Below, piece by piece: positions 1-10,785 of a stretch of 64,000 nucleotides of DNA. Position 1 is the stretch's first letter; every line of letters begins with the position of its first letter. Source of the DNA: Batrachochytrium dendrobatidis JAM81 (taxonomy: Eukaryota; Chytridiomycota; Chytridiomycetes; Rhizophydiales); assembly GCF_000203795.2 (NCBI RefSeq), contig NW_006281113.1, positions 409,722 through 473,721 of the forward strand, read 5' to 3'. The translations under genes and the position numbers were made by a program. The notes under the pieces were generated by a model. The model searched no databases, was not told the DNA's origin, and saw nothing but the letters and a program-made list of their open reading frames with translations.

Positions 1-1612
1 AACATATTGACATTCGATCGATCGGAGCAACAATCAATCACTCCAATGTGTTGTTGGATATACAAACTATAACCCACATGGTGACTGATGTTGTAACACA
101 TGTCGTAACACAATATTGAATCAATCAAACTGCAATTACACACTCCATCATATGTCGCATGTGTTGGCATGTCAAGTGTGGTGATATCGGGTCAAACCAG
201 TCGATTGGCATAGTAATCCATCAACATTCGAGTCGGTTGATCAGCCAAATAGTTTAAATCTGCAGTAAGATTAAATCAGGATACTCGACATGTATCGAGT
301 TGATGACGTAGCAAATATTACTGGCTGTTGTCTGATGATATATTACAGAGTTGGATTTGTAAAGTGAACACTGCTGGTAATTGAACTGCAGTATCTAGCA
401 TATTGCTTTGGATACTTTTGACTCCAAGTGCTTGATTGCGATTGCGATTGCAATTGCAGGTGCAGGTGCACTTATAAACCAAATGTGTTTTGAGCGATTC
501 ATACACTCCATTCATATCTGTTTTACCCCACTTGCTCAATATATGTGAAATGAATGCAATTATCGGTATATCAGTCACTGATCCTGTGCTACAAGCCATG
601 TGTATATTTATTGCATGTATTACATCATATCTCATTCCGATTGCTGGGCTAGTTCATCTATTTTGGTCTCCATTTGGTATTTGATTTGATACTCCATTTG
701 ATACTCCATTTGGCATTCCATTGTTTCATTGATGCTGTAAAGTCGAAACATTGTTTTGGAGTCTGTTGAAAATGGATTCTGGATAGCATTGCCAGTCTAC
801 AGCCATCAGACACCGTTTCCTGAACCAACCTGCTCCATTATGCTTATCAATTGATTTTGATACTAGTACTATATAGTAGCATATCTACCACACCAAGTTT
901 GGCACATGTAAAGCAAACTGATTGGCAAGACAATGACTTTGTATAACTATAAAATCATGAATGGCGAATATGCAATTCAATCTGATGCAACTTTACTTGT
1001 CGAAGCTCGAGTGATGTCCTATATGACCAATAGGATCACATCAGGACATACTCATTCAACCCTAATCCTGACCATGTTATTTCAGCAATCCCTGTGATCT
1101 GATGTGGTTTAGTAGCAAGCAGCCAATCTTGAGTTTAGGGAGGAAAATCCCTTTACAACATCACACCAAAATCAATCAGTTTATCCCAGATGCTCTGGCT
1201 ATCAAGGGCCCCAATGTTTCGAGGCACAAAAAGCATATGTTGACTGATAATAGCATACTAGTCAAGTATCCGGGCGGGTCGCCCGTTATTGTACAGAGCT
1301 CAGTAGATGGTAGCCGCCCTTTAGGCAGATGCAAATCTGTGTAGACTTGTTAGACTCGAGATAAAACCAAATAGGGCGATAAAGTCCGATTCAATCGCGA
1401 GATTCATTGTAACCTTTCATATAGTTTGTGACCCACAAAACTTTCGTGTAACGACCAAAATAGCCTATTCATACAGATAGTGCTTTGACAACAAACTCCA
1501 CTGTTACTCCTTGTCGAGTATAAAAACACGCAACAATCTCATTTTGAAAACTATACAGGCATTGAGATCGATACATTGGTGCTAACCAACACATTCCAAA
1601 CAATACAGCATA
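1..1612. other. gene-poor leader region
   Basis: I see no convincing gene here. The first kilobase is rich in TG/CA-type dinucleotides and short TTG/CAA words. A short iterated GATTGC/GCAGGT stretch lies near 434-470. A locally GC-richer patch near 1260-1330 contains a small hairpin (GGGCG/CGCCC). The last 100 bases are the promoter of the secreted-protein gene that follows. Confidence 0.5.
1519..1526 (+). promoter_or_regulatory. TATA box of secreted coiled-coil gene
   Basis: TATAAAAA lies about 90 bases upstream of the ATG at 1613. The spacing fits a TATA box with a short 5' leader. Confidence 0.55.
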
Positions 1613-2527
1613 ATGAAACTTGCTCAATGGAGTATTATTCTCGGTGCTTCTAGCATGGCTCTTGCAGCCGTTTCTCCCGATAGTTCAGATGATAAATCCA
1701 ACTTGCAGCGTCGTGCATTAGAATCATCAGAACAAGATGTGCACATGTTTGCTCGCTCGCCTATACCACCAGTAAATATGACACCAGAAGAAAAGGCAAT
1801 TTTAAAAAGCATGGAGGAGGAGCGAGACAAACTAAAAGACGCCCTGGAAAAGGCTAAACAAAGGGAAACCGAGTTGAATCAACGCTCAAAGGATGAAGGT
1901 TTGGATCAAGCAAGTCAGTTGAGCCCAGAGCTAAGATCAGAAGTGGAGAGATTAGCACAAATGGCAATGGAGAATATCGAACTAAAAAATGCCGTGACCA
2001 AGCTTAGACAGACTGGGTCCGTACCGGAAAAATACTGGGATGATTTTATTCAGAAACATCAGTGGAGTCCAGATCTACTAGCACAAAAGGCGAGATTAGA
2101 TGATATGGCACGGCAGCGGGACGCACTAAAAGACGCTCTGGATAGGGCTAAACAAAAGAAACCCAAATCGAAGAAACACAAGGGCGGCTTGGGTAAACAT
2201 ACAAGTGGTTCAGATCAACAACCAAGTGGTTCAGATCAACAACCAAGTAGTTCAAATCAATTATCGGACAGTTTGAGTTCGCTATATCAGATAAGCCCAG
2301 AGCTAACACAAAATATGCAAAAAGTAAAAGATCTGTCACAGGAGCGGGACAGACTTAAAGAAGCCATTGAGAAGGCTAAACAAAAGAAACCCAAATCGAA
2401 GAAACACAAGGGCGGTTTGGGTCAAACAAAGAAAACAGCACGCCCTTCAAAGCGAAGAAAGGGATTAATAGGATTTTTGAAAATACTTGGAGGAGTAGGA
2501 AAAAGAATATTCAAAAAGAAAAAGTAA
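1613..2527 (+). CDS. secreted lysine-rich coiled-coil protein with amphipathic cationic C-terminus
   Basis: 304 aa, single exon, true ATG. Residues 1-19 form a signal peptide (hydrophobic core ending ALAA). A dibasic site (LQRR) follows at about residue 33, typical of Kex2 processing of a pro-region. The body is predicted coiled coil. It has three copies of a heptad-like unit of the form ERDxLKDALEKAKQ, two of which run into an identical 14-residue lysine-rich block (KKPKSKKHKGGLGx). A short GSDQQPS repeat separates the last two. The tail is strongly basic: after a second basic site (SKRRK) comes GLIGFLKILGGVGKRIF and a final KKKK. I do not know its function; the architecture matches the lineage-specific secreted families of Batrachochytrium. 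It is transcribed towards the fungalysin gene, with the 3' ends 442 bp apart. Confidence 0.85.
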   Translation: MKLAQWSIILGASSMALAAVSPDSSDDKSNLQRRALESSEQDVHMFARSPIPPVNMTPEEKAILKSMEEERDKLKDALEKAKQRETELNQRSKDEGLDQASQLSPELRSEVERLAQMAMENIELKNAVTKLRQTGSVPEKYWDDFIQKHQWSPDLLAQKARLDDMARQRDALKDALDRAKQKKPKSKKHKGGLGKHTSGSDQQPSGSDQQPSSSNQLSDSLSSLYQISPELTQNMQKVKDLSQERDRLKEAIEKAKQKKPKSKKHKGGLGQTKKTARPSKRRKGLIGFLKILGGVGKRIFKKKK

Positions 2528-2969
2528 AGGCATACCGAAGCTGGCAGGGTAAAGGAAAGCTCCGAGACAAGACTTGCAGCAGCTATTGCACAAATAAGAG
2601 GGAGATAAAGTGACCAAGAGATTCCAAGCCCAAATAACTACATTAATTTCAATTTCAATCCCAATAAATAATACAATGTTAGATTCGAACAAGAGTGTTG
2701 TATCTGTTTGAATAGTGATGTTTAACTGCCATGAATCAATATCGATCATTTGTAAAAATCAGCTTGTTTTTAATAAACTGTAAACCAACTTGCACTATAC
2801 GAATGATAGTGTCGTGCCTGCAAGTGTAGACTGACTGCCAGATGACAGTATACTATTAGTCTATTAACACTAACCAAATAATCATTACCAATACCAATAC
2901 AAACTGTTTACATTTTTACAATATACTTTCATTTAATAAATTGTAAAAGCCATTACTAAACTTGAGCAT
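2528..2969. other. convergent 3' intergenic region
   Basis: AT-rich spacer between two convergent genes. Poly(A)-signal-like AATAAA motifs are present for both directions (for example near 2664 and on the minus strand near 2935). I see nothing else. Confidence 0.5.
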
Positions 2970-5128
2970 TTAGTCTTGGTCACAGCTTTTTCCAACATAG
3001 ATGCAGCAAATGTCCATGCGAGTGCATCCAGAAGTAGGTTTAGGACCACGAGTAGTGGTGGCTCTTTTAGTGGTGGTAGCTCTTGCGGTAGTGGTAACCC
3101 TTTTAGTGGTGGTAGCTTTTGTCGTGGTGGTGGTAGCCTTTTCAGTGGTGGTAGCTTTTTCAGTGGTGGTGGTAGCCTTTTCAGTGGTGGTAGCCTTTTC
3201 AGTTGTGGTAGCCTTTTCAGTGGTGGTAGCCTTTTCAGTGGTGGTAGCCTTTTCAGTGGTCAAAGGTGGAGGTGAACCGCTACCACATTCTGCTGGAACA
3301 GAGAAATCGTTTGTGTAATCTGCTGCATTTACTCCCAGACCACGTTTGGCGAATCCCTTCCAAATCTCGCACTTGTTGGCCCCATTATAATAGGCTGCAT
3401 CGGACGCAATAATGGCATCACGAGCATTGACCAAGCTAGGACTGCATGGCTGATGCATCAATCCACCCATCACATTCTGCATAGCAACAATGTTGCCAGC
3501 CTTGCCCTTGGCATCGTAGAGATTGGTAGAAAATCCACTCTTGGTGACCAAGTTCCAGTAAACTTCCCAAAGCATGGCTGCCCACACCTCACCAGCCTCG
3601 TGCAGCTCTGTGCGGGTTTTAAGGTCGCCATATGTCAAAGGGTTGATTTTCATGTCCGTAGTGTAAGGATGCGAGCGAATACCTTCGGGTTTATTAATAA
3701 CATACGCTCCAAGGATAACTGGCGTATCGGCTTTGTCGGATTCTTTGGCAGTCACGATCATGGCAAATATGTCGGACCAACCTTCGCTCATACCTCTAGT
3801 TTCATGGCCCGACATGCACAAAGGCGCCAAAGATCCACCTGTCAAACGAGTCGAAACACCATGACCATATTCGTGCAAAGGAACTTGATTGTCCAAACCA
3901 CCACTGCGGTTAGGCTTGACGCGGGTAAATCGGAACATTTTCATTTTACCAGGCTGGCCATCAGAAGGTGTCAGGAATACAGCATCGTTGACACTCGACG
4001 AGTCCAGAATGCTAATACTGATAGCATCACCGCCTTTACCGCCCTTTTCAAAGTTGTCATTTTGGAAATTACCTGCAGCCTCGGTGAAACCATACTGGTA
4101 TGTGATATCGTGCATCAGGTTGCCAATATAAAACAAATTTACAGCAGCTGCCTGCATGTTGTCTGGATCGTTGGGATCAGCTTCTGGATTGAATTTAGTG
4201 TCAAACACACCATCAATGCCGGTTCCTGGAGCTGGCGGTGATTTTGTAAAGTCGACAGCATTAACGTTGTTACCCTGAGTGGCAGTTCCGTTTGTCCATC
4301 CGTTGGGCGACGATGGTTTGTATTCTGGATCTTTGATGTCTGAAAACCCACCGTCATTGGGATTGAAACCAGGAACTTGGATAGCCTTGTATGTTGCACG
4401 ATGGGCGAAATCAACAGCCTGGATCAGTTTGCCTAGTATCAATCCATTTACATTCAGATTAGTGCTGATTCCACAAAAATCAATACCTGAACCCAAAATA
4501 CCATACCAGTGTTAGCATCGGCCCAGACTTGGATCCAAGAATTAACATCCTTGTCGCGAAGCTGAAATTTGTAAGCATACACAAGCGTGCCATCTCCTTG
4601 TTGAACATACTCCAATTCGTAATCAAACTCGGTATGAACGAGCAAGCCCTTGGCCTTGGACACAATATCAGCAACCTGCTCAAACGTCAGTTTGGTTTTG
4701 GGTTCCGCAATTGAAAGCTCACTTTTGGCAAAATGGCTTTCAGTACCAAACGAAGCAGAGTACGAGACAATCTGGCCGTCCTGGATATGGACTGCGGCTT
4801 GGTGATTGGCTACACGTGCATTATTAACCATGTGTGCACCATATATGTGTGTTACACCTGCGCCGTCTGTGAAATTATTGTAAACCTTGAACTCGTTAGG
4901 TGTGAGATTGAGTTTGTCACAGAGATACGCAACACCAGTTTTGACTGGATCAGCACTGGACGAAGCCATGAGGCTGGATGAGTGATCATAAGGAATCTGC
5001 TGGTAAGTGGATTTGGGAAAGTAGAATGGAAGATCGTCAACGGCATCTTGTGTGGACGGAATGGTTGGGACTGCAAAAACTGCAGGGGTGGCAAGAGCAA
5101 GAACAAGAGCAACAGTAGAAACAAACAT
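2970..5128 (-). CDS. fungalysin (M36) metalloprotease with Thr-rich repeat tail
   Basis: Two exons, complement(join(2970..4432,4507..5128)); 74-bp GT-AG intron; 694 aa. The splice restores the family sequence around ANTGKLIQAVDFAHRATYKA. Signal peptide at residues 1-18, then a propeptide with the FTP-type fold, then the peptidase domain. Zinc site: HEYGH at 394-398 with the third ligand Glu424 in GMSEGWSD. The T-to-G change relative to the HEYTH of Aspergillus fungalysin leaves the HExxH motif intact. M36 enzymes are secreted zinc endopeptidases; in Batrachochytrium the family is expanded and linked to host skin degradation (established knowledge). After the catalytic domain comes an extra tail of about 80 residues: iterated TTTEKA/TTTTEKA units, then TTKR-type units, then a short cysteine-containing end (GCTRMDICCIYVGKSC). 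Usual fungalysins lack this tail. Confidence 0.95.
3050..3262 (-). repeat. coding minisatellite in fungalysin tail
   Basis: Tandem 18- and 21-bp units encoding TTTEKA and TTTTEKA, plus diverged versions at the distal end. The unit mixture suggests slippage or unequal exchange in frame. Confidence 0.85.
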
Positions 5129-5144
5129 TTTAAAGTGTCTTCGA

Positions 5145-5152
5145 TATTTATA
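5145..5152 (-). promoter_or_regulatory. possible TATA box of fungalysin gene
   Basis: TATAAATA on the minus strand, only about 17-24 bases before the ATG at 5128. The position is unusually close, so it is weak evidence unless the leader is very short. Confidence 0.3.
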
Positions 5153-6969
5153 GTGTATATGTAGCAAGTACAGGATCAAATTGTTACAACAATATGGGTC
5201 AATGAAATTGGCTGCATACCATTTCACGTTGTTTTATATTTTGAATCATACATTTTACAGTGTCGAGTTTACTAGATATACATGTGCTAATCAAGAAACA
5301 TGAATATCAAATGCACGTGTGGATATATCACGTATCCAAATTATGCATGTGAAGCGGGTTCATTATTGCATTGCTTTTGATTAGAATAGTTGTGCAAATG
5401 ACAAGTTTGATATGCACTACTATATAGTGTAGCATTAATACCCGTCTCCAACTGTAAATTAACCAAGCTCGAGATAATTAATGCAAAATGCATGTCATTG
5501 GAATGCGCTGTATCATGTGCAGCTTGTATATACTCCAAACTCGTGCATTGCAATTCAAATGCCAAATTCAAACTGACAAGACTGGACTGTTGGTATTCGT
5601 TAACGAGCTACCATAACATCGAATTTGAGTGTTTAACATGTACATGAAGCGTCCGTTTCACATCACCGACAGGTTTAGTTTGTATTGACTGTACGCATAT
5701 CCTGCATGTGTTCAAAGACTTGTTGGAGCATGGATCGACTCTGAATACTCAAAAGTGGGCATATTATCGGTAATATAAGTTGCTTGAACTGATGGCATGC
5801 ATGTTTATATACCAAGTTTGTCATATCACTATACCATTTGTGATCATGAATGGTTGCAGTTTCATCCACATCACACTGATTCAATCATGTGGTAAATGGA
5901 ATGACTGAAGTACGTTTTTCATTTGAAGATTGAAATGGCCAGATTTGAGTTGATAAGCAAAAGCAGTGTAATAAGCAAACGTGTTGATTGGTCACCACTG
6001 TAATCAATTTGTAGATCGGATAAATGTGCGGCTAATTATGGGTGATGAGATAATACGGTAAATGAAAAAGGATATTATTGAGCAAGCAAATCTCGAATCA
6101 CAAGCAATCTCAACAAAACATTAACTGGCAATGCATCAATTGCTTGATTCCAGATATGAGCTGTATAATTGAAATGGTCAATACCAGTCCAATCTTGGGT
6201 TATTCAAAATATTGCAGTCATGACAATGGTCAGTCAAACAGATTGGATCATTACAAGATGGTGTTGCATTGCTGATGCAAAAGCAGCAGTCGATGATGTG
6301 AGTAAAAAACCAAGTAGGTAGAATGTGGGCTCACTTGCAAGTGTGACTGCACGCTCATGTATAAATGAACAGTACCATGCATACAGTGGATACGACAGCT
6401 GCCAATGAATGGGATTATGCTGTGTTACAGTTGATCATGTTGATATGAAATGGTTGATTGCGATCGTTGCTCGAATTGTTGGTGTATTGTACAATTTTGC
6501 GGTTACAAGATCAATGACCACATGTATTGTGATGTAATGCCAGGTATACCATGGTTGAATCTGTTATGCTGGAATTTGGGTACTAATCACATGATATAGA
6601 AACAACAGAGTTGCCAAGACCAATCAATGTGCAAGTGAATGGTTGTTGAATGGAAAAATGTCAGATTAGTGTTTGCAAGACTAATGAAATGTGGACCATT
6701 GTAATACTTGCTGTAGTATACCATGTTGCACTGTTGATATCGCAGATCCAGTATCGACATGATCGTCTAAATATACAGTATTGATTGTCAAATACTGCAG
6801 AGTATCGTGCAGTATCATGAAATATCATGTAATGAATGTCAGTCTATTGATACTCGTGTATCAAACAATTACGATTGATTGTGCATGTGTCGTTGTTTTG
6901 TCACGACGTTGTATCATATCGACTGGAATGCATATCAATCGCGACACTGGACTCGATAATATTACGAGT

Positions 6970-7230
6970 TTAAACTATAAACTGATATGACATGATACAT
7001 ACATCGACTCCATCTGCATTAAATCTCATTGTGTAGTATTTCCTAATATCACCACCCAATTCAACAGGTGATCGTTTTGACAGCCTATTGTTTGATTGAC
7101 TCGCACTTTCAAAAGGTGAATCTAATGCAAGTCGAACTGCAGCAACCGCTTGTAACGCAAGTATAACGCATTCTAGAGTAATCAGCATTGTATCGAGTAT
7201 TGTAATGAAAATGGGTTGAGTCTGGTACAT
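6970..7230 (-). CDS. possible small secreted protein (first exon or remnant)
   Basis: 86-codon open frame. From the Met at 7188 (residue 15) it begins with a hydrophobic stretch like a signal peptide, followed by a KR dibasic site (LSKRSPVEL) as in secreted Batrachochytrium proteins. A TATAAAA motif lies about 15 bases upstream of the first ATG inside a small hairpin (CTGCCGT/ACGGCAG). The sequence GAT|GTATGTAT near the 3' end looks like a splice donor, so this may be only the first exon. I could not find the next exon and recognise no family. It may be a decayed gene. Confidence 0.3.
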   Translation of the reverse strand: MYQTQPIFITILDTMLITLECVILALQAVAAVRLALDSPFESASQSNNRLSKRSPVELGGDIRKYYTMRFNADGVDVCIMSYQFIV

Positions 7231-7639
7231 GACTGCCGTTTTATAATGACGGCAGCTTCAAGGGTGACAATCGGCAACTTTCAAATGGATATTTAGAAAA
7301 AACGCCAAATGCATCATATGGGGTTGACAAACCCAGAAACACACCGTAGGGTGAATCAATATACAAGCATCGCTGTTAGTGTATAATCGACCTCGGTAGT
7401 ATGCTGCATTAACATTTTCAACTGCGGTCATGCATCCAGTGATCAGATAGTGTCAGATCATTACCCTGATCATGGATAGTTATCATCGCATATACAATCC
7501 ATTACTACAATATATACTGTCACTGTATACCAAATATTTGACTGATTGTTCAATTGGTCATGTTTTGGATCACTCGGACACAACAGCATCAAACAGCCTG
7601 TTGCAGTATTTCAAACCATGACTTTTCCGTTGGTATGAC

Positions 7640-8010
7640 TGCACGATCATTTTAGGTTAATCTAGACTGTATACATCAAACACTGCTGATTGTATCACAA
7701 CATGATCAACATCAAACTCGGCAAACTATTATCGATACACTGAATGAGTGACATTGTACTATAATTGAATTGGAGATTGGCAGGTCGTTCAACAAACTGG
7801 CCGTGTCAACAGGTCAGATTGTCATCGTGGTAAATGAACCACAATGGATGATCATGCCATTCAAATCAACACACAATATACTGATATATGCAAAACAACA
7901 CCACCAATACAATACAATTCAAACCCAATCACAAACGTGGTGTTGAATCCAATGCATGCGAGTACTTTTTAAACACATGATACACACTGATGGTGATGGT
8001 TGCTGACAGT
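7640..8010 (+). repeat. dispersed repeat family 2, copy 1
   Basis: This stretch is a diverged homologue of about 40310-40590. The two share the exact 20-mer CAAACTGGCCGTGTCAACAG (7793-7812 and 40407-40426), a second matching block ending in CAAATCAACA...ATGCAAAACA, and other matches in the same order. No coding potential was seen, and the boundaries are approximate. Confidence 0.6.
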
Positions 8011-8479
8011 CACATTGCAGTGTACATGTCCAATAGTGTCCACTGTCATGTCGATTGTTGCTATCCGTGATATCCAACTAGATCACAATCAATGTTGCTT
8101 CAAAATATAACACAGTAAACTAGCCACGAGTATCCAAGAGTATATCAATTGATGTGATCCAACAAAACAGCATAGTATTGACTGTTTTGTTAAAGTGCAT
8201 TCAATCAAGACACTCCAGTATCTCGAGTAGAAATATCAGATCTGTTCACCTTTGTGCTGAATCCACAACAAATCGCACAGATTACAAGCAAAGTTTGAAC
8301 AAGTCGAAATGGCTCAAATTTACAGCTGAAACCAAAATGGTATACAATCGCATTCATGTAGAGTTGAACACTATCTTGCAGTAATTGACTGTTGATTTGG
8401 AATAAACAATGTTGAATATTGGTTGTAGTTTTGTACTTGACATTGACGGTTGACTCAATATACATTATGAATTATTTTA

Positions 8480-8716
8480 AGCAGTGTCAGTGATATGATG
8501 CACACAAACTATGATTTGAACTGAAATAGTCCTGAATCAGCGTTTGTTGTTTCTGTTGTATTCTGAATCACAGATACGATTGCAATCTAGTTCAACAACA
8601 ATGATGACACATGCCAGTAATGCAACTGTTGTTTGTATGTCAACCAGTCCATGACACTGACTGTTTATCACACACCAACACTGTTATTTAGCAGTCCATT
8701 TGACGTCAATACGGTA
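8480..8716 (+). mobile_element. MITE-like element remnant (right part)
   Basis: Shares internal blocks with the fuller copies: ATGATGCACACAAACTATG, CTAGTTCAA.AACAATG, GCAACTGTTGTTTGTATG and a right end like TTTGACGTCAATACGG. The left terminal repeat is missing. Confidence 0.6.
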
Positions 8717-9131
8717 CCACCAATACCATGCTGCATATATTACATTGCAAACTGACATAAAACAACACTAATTGACCAATATCAAACCAGTTGATGTTGC
8801 AATCTACATCCGACTTTGAACAAATGTATTGCTCCGTTTGTTGTACAATACACGACATGATCAGTTTGTGGTATCATGCAACTGACAAGTGATTGCAAGT
8901 CCAACTGATAGTTACAATCAACACTGGTTGTTATCAAGTCATTAATGTATATGTAATAAACCGTGTCAATGTATCAATCAACAACCCAGTAACTATTGAT
9001 GTAATACCCAACACAGTATGCAACCAATAATATGGCTGTTGACCCATTCACAATACTCGACAAATATCAACACACCAGAAAGTTTAAATTTATTCAAAAT
9101 CAAATTCATCGATGCATCATCAATCCTAATC

Positions 9132-10058
9132 CTAATTCGGGTTTCCAAATTCCAAACCATGCTTTTTCATAAACCTTTTCAGCTTTAGCTTCGTATATTC
9201 TACATGTTTCGTTGCTATAATATACTCTTTTTTATATTTTCTTTCAGCTTCTGAGCTGTACCTTGATCCATATATCACTTCCCCTCTTGATAACGCTACC
9301 TTTTGTTTGAATCTATTGATTACATAGCTATTATAGGCTTGGCGTTTTTTCCTTTGTATTATTTCGGCTTCTTCAATTCCACTCTTTAGTTTATCAAGCA
9401 TCCAAAGCTTTGTGCCAGGTTGAATATCTTGATTTGAACCAGTATTTTCCGACTTTTCTTTGTTGATTGGCCGTTTCCAGCTTTTGTTGGAAGTGTTCGG
9501 GTTAGTTTCATCCATTGGTTGTTGGTCTTTTTCGGCAGTGTTTGAATTAATTTGATCAATTAGGCTTTTCCATTCTTTGGGAATATTTGGATCGGGTTTA
9601 TCAATTAGGTATTGCCAGTATTGTTCGGAAATGTTTAAATCAAGTTCATTAGTTGGTTGCTGTTGGTCTTTGTTGGAAGTGCTTGAACCAGCTACATCTA
9701 TTAGTTGTTGGTCTTGGTTTGAAGTGCCTGAATTAAGTGTATCCAATAGCTGCTTCCAGTCTTCAGGAGTGCTTAACCTGATTTCGTTCATTAGAATTCT
9801 CGAGTATTCGTCGAGAACACTTGGATCAACTAAATTTACTGGGACTTTCCAGTATTTGCTGAGAACTCTTGGATCAACTACATTCATTGGTTGTTGTTGG
9901 CTTTGGTCAGAAGTGTTTGGACTGGGTTCATTGGTTGGGTCAGACACTTGACTGGAAGTTTCTGATGCCTGTGGTGAGCCATCGCTATCAGCCGGGATCA
10001 ATATTGCATTAGCGGTTGCTGCTGCGCTCAGTACAAATAAAATGTCGATGAATTTCAT
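9132..10058 (-). CDS. secreted Ser/Gln-rich repeat protein with basic C-terminal domain
   Basis: 308 aa, single exon, true ATG. Signal peptide at residues 1-18 (MKFIDILFVLSAAATANA). Residues 20-220 are polar and low in complexity, with repeated phrases such as NTSDQ/NTSNKDQQQP and aromatic-containing units of the form DPxxxxxYWK or DPNIPKEWK. After a KKR site (RKKRQ, about 240) the last 70 residues are basic and helical, with many Tyr and Lys. This architecture (signal peptide, polar repeats, basic helical tail) is typical of expanded secreted families in Batrachochytrium. No enzymatic motif is visible and the function is unknown. It lies alone between gene-poor stretches. Confidence 0.85.
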   Translation of the reverse strand: MKFIDILFVLSAAATANAILIPADSDGSPQASETSSQVSDPTNEPSPNTSDQSQQQPMNVVDPRVLSKYWKVPVNLVDPSVLDEYSRILMNEIRLSTPEDWKQLLDTLNSGTSNQDQQLIDVAGSSTSNKDQQQPTNELDLNISEQYWQYLIDKPDPNIPKEWKSLIDQINSNTAEKDQQPMDETNPNTSNKSWKRPINKEKSENTGSNQDIQPGTKLWMLDKLKSGIEEAEIIQRKKRQAYNSYVINRFKQKVALSRGEVIYGSRYSSEAERKYKKEYIIATKHVEYTKLKLKRFMKKHGLEFGNPN

Positions 10059-10384
10059 CAGATCGATAGATGAGTTTAAACAATTAGTGGAAAAACAGAG
10101 TGTTGAAACTGATGTTGATTATAAAACTGAACGTACTCCAAAGTATTTGTATTTTTTGTATAGCAAGCCAACCCAACCCTTTTAGGTTAACCAACTATAC
10201 AGGGTTACTTGATTGCTTGTAGTGGTTTACTATCAAGCTAAACAGTGTGGTGCTCCCTAATCATAATATTATATTGATCAATTTGCTATTCATGTCAATT
10301 TGATTATGCTTTTGCGACCCTTTTATTGGATGTCTTGAAAACGCACCCTTCAGGAGTGTTGTGTAGCCTTGTAAACGCTCCCTT

Positions 10385-10572
10385 TTACAACCGTATTCAT
10401 GTAGAGTGGATTACTTGTATTCATGTTGTAGCGACTTTGTTTCGCTTCAGAATACACAATGGTTATATATTTGTTACTACGCATTGACCGTTTCTTTAAT
10501 GAAAATCATAAGATACACAACCCTAACTCTGACACTGTTATTTAGTGATCCATTTATGTCAATACGACTGCA
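10385..10572 (+). mobile_element. short MITE-like element with both ends
   Basis: Left end TTACAACCGTATTCATGTA and right end TTATGTCAATACGACTGCAA are the family's terminal inverted repeats. The interior (about 150 bp) is largely deleted, but the last 40 bases match the remnant at 8480-8716 (CACTGTTATTTAG..TCCATTT). Confidence 0.6.
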
Positions 10573-10760
10573 AGTTGTCGTTATATGACGTATTCTGGAC
10601 ATGGTTTTGATATTGCACATCCAGTTCCATCACATTGTTGCTGACCCATGATTGTAACACTGTATGTCACCATAATCATGAACATGGACATGAACATGTG
10701 GTTTCATGTATAATATTACAACCACGCATGTCGTTGGTCGAATCATCACTACTAGTGTAT

Positions 10761-10785
10761 ACTACACTACACTACACTACATTAC
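10761..10785 (+). repeat. ACTAC pentanucleotide microsatellite
   Basis: About five tandem copies of ACTAC, the last one imperfect (ATTAC). Confidence 0.8.

Larger units (their letters stand above)
5129..9131. other. 4-kb gene-poor, repeat-bearing region
   Basis: No long open frame. It holds one small secreted-like open frame (6970-7230), one copy of a dispersed repeat (about 7640-8010) and a remnant of the MITE-like family (about 8480-8716). The rest is TG/CA-rich DNA in which I recognise nothing. Confidence 0.5.

Noticed and set aside
1102..1344. 80-codon open frame with a GC-richer patch
   Set aside because: No signal, domain or splice context; composition changes mid-frame. Possibly a fragment of an old mobile element, but nothing supports a gene.
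3001..3318. Long hydrophobic Val/Ala-rich plus-strand open frame
   Set aside because: It is the antisense of the Thr/Lys/Glu repeat of the fungalysin tail, so a mirror artefact of the minisatellite.
3453..4241. 262-codon plus-strand open frame inside the fungalysin gene
   Set aside because: Antisense shadow of the M36 catalytic domain, which has clear family motifs on the minus strand.
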